From JAZDMK01 sp043800975 (lineage in GTDB: Bacteria > Bacteroidota > Bacteroidia > Bacteroidales > JAHJDW01): a stretch of 5,615 bases of DNA. A program made the position numbers and the translations under genes. Under the pieces are notes generated by a model. It was not told the DNA's origin and did no database searches. It was given only the letters and a program-made list of their open reading frames with translations. The DNA lies in assembly GCA_043800975.1 (NCBI GenBank), contig JAZDMK010000179.1, forward strand, positions 1 to 5,615, read 5' to 3'. This document shows, in pieces, positions 1-5,107 of the stretch. Positions within the stretch are counted from its first letter, which is position 1; each line of letters opens with the position of its first letter.

Positions 1-53
1 TAGAAATGAAAGATTGTGTTCTGAGTTATTCCAACTTCTGACTTTTTCAAAAA

Positions 54-650
54 TTAAAAATTCATCCGCACCACCTTCTTCTCCCCAAAAAACTCCTCTT
101 CAAAATATTCTGAGCAATCTCTGCATTTCGCTTTCAGCCGGGTTTCGGCAATTTCGCTTTTCAGGTCGCCACCTTTCAGGCAGATCAGTTCATCACATTT
201 TTTGCGTGTCCATCCCACAAGCATTGCCAGGGGCGCAACAGCGCGGCATACGCAGGTGTCGAACATCAGGCCTTTGTATTCTTCTACCCGTCCGTTTATA
301 CAAAGCACATTATCGAGCATCAATGATTTGGCAACGGCTTCCACAACGCGTATCTTTTTTCCGATCGAATCCATCAGTGTGAAGTGGCAGGAGGGATACA
401 AGATTGCAAGCGGTATTCCGGGAAAGCCGCCCCCCGTGCCCACGTCAATCACACGGCTGCCGCCTTCTATCGGGAAAGCCTTGGCAATGGCCAGCGAGTG
501 CAGAACGTGGCGCTCATAAAAAAACGGCATATCGTTGCGTGAGATGAGATTGATTTTTGAATTCCAGTCTTCATACAATGCCTGCATTTCACCGAACTGG
601 CGCTTCTGGGCAAGGGTAAGATCAGGAAAATATTTCTGGATGATTTGCAT
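54..650 (-). CDS. rsmG: 16S rRNA (guanine-N7)-methyltransferase RsmG (GidB)
   Basis: RsmG transfers a methyl group from S-adenosylmethionine to N7 of G527 (E. coli numbering) of 16S rRNA, in the cytoplasm. The 198-residue product is close to the usual family length (about 207 in E. coli) and looks complete. Family motifs appear in order: NLISR (34-38), ERHVLHSL (46-53), the glycine-rich SAM-binding loop DVGTGGGFPGIPLA (69-82), the acidic DS-KK segment after the next strand (94-99), RAVAPL (136-141), LKGG (158-161) and a terminal KKVVRM strand (191-196). The ATG at 648-650 is chosen because the family N-terminus begins about here and a Bacteroidota -7 element lies 4 nt upstream. No gene follows within the 53 bp left in the window, so whether it is co-transcribed downstream is unknown. 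It is transcribed divergently from the glucosaminidase gene. Identity is near certain from the motifs. Confidence 0.97.
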   Translation of the reverse strand: MQIIQKYFPDLTLAQKRQFGEMQALYEDWNSKINLISRNDMPFFYERHVLHSLAIAKAFPIEGGSRVIDVGTGGGFPGIPLAILYPSCHFTLMDSIGKKIRVVEAVAKSLMLDNVLCINGRVEEYKGLMFDTCVCRAVAPLAMLVGWTRKKCDELICLKGGDLKSEIAETRLKAKCRDCSEYFEEEFFGEKKVVRMNF

Positions 651-654
651 TCAA

Positions 655-662
655 CAAAAATA
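655..662 (-). promoter_or_regulatory. Bacteroidota -7 promoter element of rsmG
   Basis: Read on the minus strand this is TATTTTTG, an exact match to the Bacteroidota sigma-ABfr -7 consensus TAnnTTTG. Only four bases (TTGA) separate it from the rsmG ATG, so initiation at the usual distance would fall on or next to the start codon, giving a leaderless or nearly leaderless mRNA. I do not see a clear TTG-type -33 element 17-23 bp further upstream, so the call rests on the -7 match and its position. Confidence 0.5.
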
Positions 663-689
663 GTAAAATCGTTGTAACAGTGGTTTGTC

Positions 690-705
690 TTTTTTAAACA
701 CAATA
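690..705 (+). repeat. 16-bp copy of the T-run/AAACACAATA segment
   Basis: Six T followed by AAACACAATA occurs here and again, base for base, at 829-844 inside repeat A. A shortened version (six T then AAACAC) is at 970-981 inside repeat B. The copy here lacks the following ACATAGG units, so it looks like a partial or decayed third copy of the same element. Confidence 0.7.
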
Positions 706-708
706 CAA

Positions 709-750
709 AAAGCTTGAAGTCCGAAGCTGGAAGCCAGAAATGGAAAGCTG
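709..750 (+). repeat. Degenerate GAAG heptamer tandem array
   Basis: Successive units read AAAGCTT, GAAGTCC, GAAGCTG, GAAGCCA, GAAATG and GAAAGCTG, an array with a period of 7 (one unit of 6, one of 8). Each full unit keeps a GAA(G/A) core while its 3' half varies. It is noncoding, lies between the 16-bp segment and repeat A, and differs in sequence from the CTTCGTG and ACATAGG units further right. Confidence 0.6.
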
Positions 751-773
751 ACGCAAATGACTTCGCTTTTCGC

Positions 774-882
774 TAATGAACTTTTGAGTTTGGTGAAACT
801 TCGTGTTTTCGTGCCTTCGTGGCAAAGTTTTTTTAAACACAATAGGAACATAGGCGACATAGGCACATATTATCAGTTTTGA
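774..882 (+). repeat. Long imperfect direct repeat, copy A
   Basis: Starts TAATGAAC and ends near TATCAGTTTTGA. Inside it are three consecutive 8-bp units ending in TTCGTG or a close variant (about 799-822), then GGCAAAG, a T-run with AAACACAATA, and two ACATAGG units spaced 9 bp apart (848 and 857). It aligns along its whole length with copy B. The first 32 bases differ at five positions. A 22-bp stretch at 844-865 is identical to 996-1017, and a 12-bp stretch at 816-827 is identical to 956-967. Confidence 0.8.
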
Positions 883-913
883 TTTTTGAATTATTGCATA
901 CAAAATAAATCAA

Positions 914-1034
914 TAATGAACCTTTAAGTTTGGCGTATCTTCGTGTCTTTGTGTTTTCGTGGCAAAGAATTTTTTAAACACTCCGTTGCGGCGGAAGGAA
1001 CATAGGCGACATAGGCATATAATATCAGTTATGA
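914..1034 (+). repeat. Long imperfect direct repeat, copy B
   Basis: Diverged second copy of A, starting 140 bp downstream. It has the same order of parts: TAATGAAC start, three TTCGTG/TTTGTG octamers (about 939-962), GGCAAAG, T-run with AAACAC, two ACATAGG units (1000 and 1009), and a TATCAGTT end. It is about 12 bp longer than A, mainly because three bases of A (AAT) are replaced by 14 bases (982-995) that form a small inverted repeat, TCCG and CGGA around a 6-base loop. Confidence 0.8.
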
Positions 1035-1049
1035 ATATTGATTGTATTT

Positions 1050-1092
1050 CTATGATTCTATGTGATGTATTTTCTATGTGATCTATGTGTTA
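1050..1092 (-). repeat. Inverted array of the ACATAG-type units
   Basis: CTATGA at 1050, then CTATGTG at 1058, 1074 and 1083, followed by TTAAA. Read on the minus strand this is TTTAACACATAG..., the same layout as the AAACAC and ACATAGG part of copies A and B, so it is a diverged relative in opposite orientation. Unit spacing is 8, 16 and 9 bp, against 9 bp in A and B. Its ACATAG/CTATGT complementarity with copy B would allow imperfect long hairpins in a transcript. Confidence 0.6.
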
Positions 1093-1144
1093 AAGGAAAC
1101 TATTTATTTTCTTTTTCGTAGAATGAAATTTGCCTGAAACGATA

Positions 1145-1846
1145 ATGATGAGAAAACGATTTTTTTATTTTACAAAAAGCTGTTACATTTGCCTCCCTGT
1201 GAAAGTTTTATCTTGCATATTCATATCTTTTTTACTTTTCTTTTGCACTGCTAACACTGCATTAGCGCAAAAGGGAAAAGCCCCTGCGATTTTGAAATAC
1301 ATCGAGAAGTATAAGGATGCAGCATTGGAAGAAATGTTTGAATATGGCATTCCCGCCAGCATTACGATAGCACAGGGTATCATCGAGTCGGGATCGGGCA
1401 CCAGCAACCTTGCACGCAAATCAAACAATCATTTCGGTATCAAATGCGCCACATGGGACGGCCCCACATCATACCGCTGGGACGATGGTGGCAATGCATG
1501 CTTCCGCAGTTATGACGATGTGTGTGATTCTTTCCGCGATCACAGTTACTTTTTGAAATTCCGTGCACGCTATGAATTTCTTTTTGATTTATCAAGCAAA
1601 GATTACATCGGCTGGGCGCATGGTCTGAAGAAAGCAGGTTATGCTACAGCGCCTGATTATGCGCATCAGGTAATTAAAATTATTCAGGATTATCAGTTGT
1701 ATAAATTCGATATGTCGAAAGACGAAATTGCTGAATTTAATAAGAAGGCAGTTGAAAATACCAAGGCTGCCACATTATCTTCTCCCAATGGCAGCAGTGC
1801 CGACAACAAGTCGAAGCCGGAAGAATCAATCCGGATTTTTGAATAA
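1145..1846 (+). CDS. Secreted glucosaminidase-domain protein (GH73-type peptidoglycan hydrolase)
   Basis: This is a predicted beta-N-acetylglucosaminidase that cleaves peptidoglycan glycan strands, exported from the cytoplasm. Counting from the ATG at 1145 (233 residues), a basic N-terminus and hydrophobic core (21-34) end in ALA-Q at 39-42, a good signal peptidase I site. The mature GH73-type domain spans about 47-188. It has the segment SITIAQGIIESGSG (72-85) with likely catalytic Glu81, the NNHFGIK motif (94-100), RSYDD (121-125) and the typical YATAPDYAHQVI near its end (166-177). A polar Lys/Ser/Asn tail of about 40 residues follows. Many Bacteroidota relatives carry C-terminal LysM repeats; here the protein stops after SIRIFE with none. 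The start is uncertain: TTG 1130, ATG 1145 or 1148, or GTG 1199 are all in frame, and a promoter-like element at 1184-1191 favours the last. It is convergent with the DUF5723 gene. Domain call secure; exact bond specificity inferred. Confidence 0.92.
   Translation: MMRKRFFYFTKSCYICLPVKVLSCIFISFLLFFCTANTALAQKGKAPAILKYIEKYKDAALEEMFEYGIPASITIAQGIIESGSGTSNLARKSNNHFGIKCATWDGPTSYRWDDGGNACFRSYDDVCDSFRDHSYFLKFRARYEFLFDLSSKDYIGWAHGLKKAGYATAPDYAHQVIKIIQDYQLYKFDMSKDEIAEFNKKAVENTKAATLSSPNGSSADNKSKPEESIRIFE
1184..1191 (+). promoter_or_regulatory. Candidate Bacteroidota -7 element inside the annotated glucosaminidase N-terminus
   Basis: TACATTTG matches TAnnTTTG exactly and is followed by CC, in a T-rich context (1160-1175) where a -33 element would sit, though without a clear TTG. 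If used, transcription would begin about 1196-1198, immediately before an in-frame GTG at 1199. The protein would then start MKVLSCIF and have a compact signal peptide. It may be a chance match inside coding sequence. Confidence 0.4.
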
Positions 1847-1895
1847 AGTTTTTATTTATTCTATTTCCATTTGAGGTTTAAATGAAGTAATAAAT

Positions 1896-1927
1896 TAGCA
1901 GATGCTTTATCTATAAGCTAACTGCTA
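1896..1927. terminator. Candidate bidirectional terminator hairpin between convergent genes
   Basis: TAGCAG (1896-1901) pairs exactly with CTGCTA (1922-1927). Inside, GCTT (1904-1907) pairs with AAGC (1915-1918) after a small internal loop. It lies 50 bp past the glucosaminidase stop and 73 bp past the DUF5723 stop. The minus-strand side runs into an A/T-rich stretch, but neither side has a strong uninterrupted T-tract, so a terminator role is inferred mainly from position. Confidence 0.35.
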
Positions 1928-1951
1928 TGTTCTACTTAGAAATGGCAAAGT

Positions 1952-1983
1952 GGATTTTCAATGACAATATTGTGATGAAATCC
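1952..1983. terminator. Imperfect hairpin just downstream of the DUF5723 gene
   Basis: GGATTTTCA (1952-1960) pairs with TGAAATCC (1976-1983) with one bulged T. The loop holds the perfect palindrome ACAATATTGT (1964-1973), which can extend the stem. It begins 17 bases after the minus-strand stop codon. No T-tract follows on the minus strand, so it could be a transcript-end stabiliser rather than an intrinsic terminator, or chance. Confidence 0.3.
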
Positions 1984-1999
1984 AAACTTATAAATGATT

Positions 2000-3412
2000 T
2001 TAATTTCCGATCATCGGAACGGTTACCTTCTTCTTTCCGCAGCCCCAGGCCAGGTTCATGCCGAAGTGAACAGATGCATAGCGTGTTTTGTGCGGAAGAA
2101 AAGCCGCGTATACATTATCACATAATGCATAGAATTGGTAACAGCCGCCTTTAATACTAAACCCCAGGCCAAAGTTGGCGAATGCATGCTTCTGCATGGA
2201 ATAATTTGCCATCAGATTCAGGAAAGTACCTACACGACGGTTGTATGCAAGTGAAAAGGAAGGATGGTATTTTTTATTGTAAAACTCGCTCCTGTAATAT
2301 GCACCGAATCTGTTTTTGTCATCAAGCTGATAAAAACCGCTTAAATGAACGCGGGTGCCAATAGGCGAAAGATAGCTGTCGTTGGTTTCATCTAAATTAA
2401 AAGTTTGTACAATGGAATCGACCATTGTTTGTATTCGGGCATTGTTGGCAGAGTCGCTCTGATCGAAGAAATTGCTGATGTCGATTCCGTCAAAAGTATA
2501 AGTGCCATTGCTCTTAAAAGTCTGTGCATTGCTGTTCCATTTTATAAAGCCAATGTCTGTAATACTGGCAGCCAGACTCAGTTTGCTGTTCACATCATAT
2601 TTTGCGCCTACATCTAATCCGATACCCCAGTTTTTAAAATTCATCAGATAATCTTTCATATTGAAAAGAGAGTCATCCACTTTTACAGAATCGAACCCGT
2701 ACATTTCAATTCCCAGCGGAATCGAAGAGTTGACCATCATATCCGTATTAAAAGTGTGCCCAAACATGATGGGTTCAATTTGAATATTCAAATCACTTTT
2801 TGAAAAATAAACGTTGCCCAGGCCGAACAAAGCCTTGGCGCGGAAGCCTCCCACAAATTTTTCATTGTATTGCTCGGCAAGACCAAAAGCTATTTCACGA
2901 TAATGCGTGGCATTGAGGCTGAGCCCGTCGAAGTTGGCGGTTCTTCCGGCAAAGTAGCCATTCCCGTAGGCAGCCATGCGAAGCATATCGCCGGGAAGGC
3001 AGAGGCGCGCATTTACTTTTTCATTGATGCTGAAACTATAAAAGAACCGCTCTGTACGAAGAGCAAACGATAGGAGTTCAATATTGGCATTGACAGAAGT
3101 GTAATTGCGTTTCCCAAGTTTATTGTCCACCATCCTTACAAAATTCTCAAGAATGTAAATAGAGTCATTGTCATGGCGCCTCAGGATATCATGTGCATTG
3201 AAGCTGGAATTGGATGCATTTACATTGATAGAAGACAAGGCAGGTATGCTGATATACATCTTGCATTCCGGAATCAGCGCAGGATTAATGTAATTCGACT
3301 GATGCAGTGTTTGCATGAAGTGTACACCCATATCCCATTGGGCAAACGATGGAATGCTTGCCAGACATAGCCCCCATGCAACGAACAGTGTTTTTAATTT
3401 GTTTTTTCGCAT
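2000..3412 (-). CDS. DUF5723 family predicted outer-membrane beta-barrel protein
   Basis: A 470-residue exported protein of unknown function. Residues 1-24 form a signal peptide (MRKNKLK, hydrophobic stretch, then SFA before Gln25). The mature N-terminus has the family-type segment NPALIP (43-48) followed by ISIPALSSINVNASNSSF (54-71). The rest alternates short amphipathic strands with polar turns, including NWGIGLDVGAKYDV (261-274) and ASITDIGFIKWNSNA (282-296), which resemble FadL/PorV-like barrels of Bacteroidota. The C-terminal region (about 385-457) is strand-rich, with a last strand ASVHFGMNLAWG (446-457) and then a short Lys-containing tail. The ATG at 3410-3412 directly precedes the signal peptide. 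It lies 3 bp downstream of the lipoprotein gene, so the two are almost certainly co-transcribed. Family assignment is from memory of these motifs; the barrel topology is inferred and the transported or bound substrate is unknown. Confidence 0.85.
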   Translation of the reverse strand: MRKNKLKTLFVAWGLCLASIPSFAQWDMGVHFMQTLHQSNYINPALIPECKMYISIPALSSINVNASNSSFNAHDILRRHDNDSIYILENFVRMVDNKLGKRNYTSVNANIELLSFALRTERFFYSFSINEKVNARLCLPGDMLRMAAYGNGYFAGRTANFDGLSLNATHYREIAFGLAEQYNEKFVGGFRAKALFGLGNVYFSKSDLNIQIEPIMFGHTFNTDMMVNSSIPLGIEMYGFDSVKVDDSLFNMKDYLMNFKNWGIGLDVGAKYDVNSKLSLAASITDIGFIKWNSNAQTFKSNGTYTFDGIDISNFFDQSDSANNARIQTMVDSIVQTFNLDETNDSYLSPIGTRVHLSGFYQLDDKNRFGAYYRSEFYNKKYHPSFSLAYNRRVGTFLNLMANYSMQKHAFANFGLGFSIKGGCYQFYALCDNVYAAFLPHKTRYASVHFGMNLAWGCGKKKVTVPMIGN

Positions 3413-3415
3413 GGA

Positions 3416-5023
3416 CTAATAATGATCTGGGTTAACGGAAAACTGCACCTGTGTGGACACTCTGACCTTCAGCTTGTAATTGGAATATATTTTTACTAGG
3501 CTGTAGGCATTATTAATTTTTGTTGTATTCAAGGTCCCCCTGACAAATAGTTTCCGGCAGGTTTCAAGATTTTCAATTCTTGCTTTATCCATGAAGGCAA
3601 TGGTGTATTTATCCACAGGACTTGTTACGCGGTAAGCTGGAGCCGGTCCTGGAATAGCAGCCGGAACCACTTTGTCAGCGGGGTTGAGAATTAATGAATC
3701 GAGTTTTACGTTGTTGGAATCGGCAAAGTACAATTGACATTCTGCTTCAATCGGGAACCAGTTTTCAATATAAAGGCGGAAGGAAACCCAGTCGATTTCA
3801 TGTACTTTTTCAAATTCAAATTTAAAAGTATCCTGCAAATTGAAATCCCATGCTTTTCCATACAGCGGAATCTCAACCTGAACATCTACAGCAAAACGAC
3901 TTGTATCAACCACGAAATTATTCCCAACACCCCCCGGATTGGAAAGCCCCGTTATATTATACAAAACGGTTCGTGGAGAGATGTTGATAGCGTCTTTTAC
4001 GGTTGAATTTCCCTGATTCAGAAATACCGCTGTAACCACTGCCTGCCCGATTTGTGTAATTGTAGGTGAGTTGATCGGGAGCGGATTGGGCAAACCGGGT
4101 CCTACAATGGGTACTGTGTAAGGAGCGTTAACCGGTGAATTGGCAACAATAGTGTTAAAGCTCACGTTAATGGGCATTCCGAAAGAATTGCTCACAAAAA
4201 TATTCAGTCGGGGATCTTCGAAATAAATTGTTCCGAGTGCGTTATTCTTAAAAATTTCAATGCTGATCGTATCGGAATTGAAATTAAAAACCTGTTGTCC
4301 GAAATACCCAAAAAGCTTGGTGTAGGAAACACCTGTGAAATTATTTGTAAAGCCAACATTGTAAGGGGAATTGTTTGGGTTCCCACTGGCATATGCAGTA
4401 ACTGTATAATTAATAGTTATCTGATTCGTTGCGTCAAAACTCATTTTTCTTCCAGCCAGTCCAATCTGATAAGTAGGCATGGGAGCAATATAGTTGTAAT
4501 ATAAAATTGTGCTGAAAGGAACACCGGCCTGAGTGAGATTAGGAATGGAAACCCGGATTTTGGCATTGTGATTCATGTTAGAATTCATAGCCATATCAAG
4601 AATGCCGGTTTTAAAGAAAATACTGTCGTAGCGTTCTCCGGCGGGAGTTGAAAATGTGTAAGTGGTTGAATAAGAATAAATCACACTGTCGCCGATGGGA
4701 GTGCCAACGGGAATGCTAAAATTGTCGCTGTAGCTTATGTTCTGATCATTGATCGTAATAAATTCATCAGCCCTGCGGGAAAAAACATTGCCGTTATAAA
4801 CCAGCCATAGAAAACCGGATGAGTCTTCCACAAACAAATGTGTAGAATCGTAATCCTTGATGATATCGTATAAAGTCAGTTCTGAATTGATAAGCGGAGC
4901 CACAATATTGGGGTTGTATTGGCTGTTTGTAGAGACTTTATCCATGTTGAATTCATCTTTTAAACAAGATGTCAAAAACAGAGAGGTCAGAAACAGCAGG
5001 GCAAGCAGTTTTCTACAGATCAT
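3416..5023 (-). CDS. Large predicted surface lipoprotein of unknown function
   Basis: I do not recognise a named family in this 535-residue protein. The N-terminus is a lipoprotein signal: MICRK, a hydrophobic stretch, and lipobox LTSC with Cys20 as the lipidated residue. The next residues are L-K-D-E-F, which fit the Bacteroidota lipoprotein export signal X-K-(D/E)2-X, so the protein is probably displayed on the outer surface. The rest is rich in Asn, Ser, Thr and aromatic residues in short alternating strands, suggesting stacked beta domains. A Pro-rich linker (about 297-319) divides it, and a segment around 418-447 (ENWFPIEAECQLYFADSNNV...) recalls beta-sandwich modules of other Bacteroidota lipoproteins. 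It ends with strand-like YKLKVRVSTQVQFSV. The ATG at 5021-5023 follows a -7 element by about 19 bp. It is the first gene of a two-gene unit with the DUF5723 barrel protein and probably works with it in the outer membrane; that link is inference from spacing and location. Confidence 0.85.
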   Translation of the reverse strand: MICRKLLALLFLTSLFLTSCLKDEFNMDKVSTNSQYNPNIVAPLINSELTLYDIIKDYDSTHLFVEDSSGFLWLVYNGNVFSRRADEFITINDQNISYSDNFSIPVGTPIGDSVIYSYSTTYTFSTPAGERYDSIFFKTGILDMAMNSNMNHNAKIRVSIPNLTQAGVPFSTILYYNYIAPMPTYQIGLAGRKMSFDATNQITINYTVTAYASGNPNNSPYNVGFTNNFTGVSYTKLFGYFGQQVFNFNSDTISIEIFKNNALGTIYFEDPRLNIFVSNSFGMPINVSFNTIVANSPVNAPYTVPIVGPGLPNPLPINSPTITQIGQAVVTAVFLNQGNSTVKDAINISPRTVLYNITGLSNPGGVGNNFVVDTSRFAVDVQVEIPLYGKAWDFNLQDTFKFEFEKVHEIDWVSFRLYIENWFPIEAECQLYFADSNNVKLDSLILNPADKVVPAAIPGPAPAYRVTSPVDKYTIAFMDKARIENLETCRKLFVRGTLNTTKINNAYSLVKIYSNYKLKVRVSTQVQFSVNPDHY

Positions 5024-5042
5024 TAGTGCAAGATTGAATTGA

Positions 5043-5050
5043 CAAAGATA
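5043..5050 (-). promoter_or_regulatory. Bacteroidota -7 promoter element of the lipoprotein-DUF5723 operon
   Basis: On the minus strand this reads TATCTTTG, an exact TAnnTTTG match, 19 bp upstream of the lipoprotein ATG. Initiation a few bases downstream would leave a leader of about 15 nt without a Shine-Dalgarno sequence. A clear -33 TTG is not visible. It lies in the 84-bp gap after rnhB, implying that the lipoprotein and barrel genes can be transcribed independently of rnhB. Confidence 0.55.
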
Positions 5051-5107
5051 AAAAGACTTTACTCGAATTCATAGACATTATTAAATCCATTTTGGTTGTC
5101 TTTATAC

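Larger units (their letters stand above)
651..1129. other. Gene-free repeat mosaic between rsmG and the glucosaminidase gene
   Basis: This roughly 480 bp divergent intergenic region contains no ORF that looks like a protein gene; its short reading frames are translations of the repeats. From left to right it holds a TTTTTTAAACACAATA segment, a GAAG-rich heptamer array, two long imperfect direct copies (A and B), and an array of CTATGTG units in inverse orientation to the ACATAGG units in A and B. The promoter of rsmG lies at its left edge. At the right edge I see no exact TAnnTTTG element before position 1184. Similar degenerate repeats of 7-9 bp period are familiar from environmental Bacteroidota genomes, but I cannot assign a function. 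Confidence 0.7.

Noticed and set aside
14..519. Plus-strand reading frames opposite rsmG (122 and 105 codons)
   Set aside because: They lie antisense to a complete, motif-rich rsmG and have no recognisable protein features.
651..903. Two overlapping minus-strand reading frames of about 70 codons in the intergenic repeats
   Set aside because: They translate the repeat units themselves, overlap each other in different frames, and show no domain, signal peptide or plausible start context.
774..1034. Insertion sequence or transposon
   Set aside because: No transposase frame, no terminal inverted repeats bounding the copies, and no target-site duplication that I can see.
690..1092. CRISPR array
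   Set aside because: The repeats are 7-9 bp degenerate units or two ~110-120 bp copies; there are no regularly spaced 24-40 bp repeats with unique spacers, and no cas genes.
1123..1137. Upstream mini-ORF ATG AAA TTT GCC TGA before the glucosaminidase gene
   Set aside because: Four codons, no ribosome-binding context, and probably upstream of the transcription start if the 1184-1191 promoter is real.
1847..1999. Frameshifted LysM domain downstream of the glucosaminidase stop
   Set aside because: Translation past the stop in the three plus-strand frames gives short AT-rich peptides with stops and no LysM-like motif.
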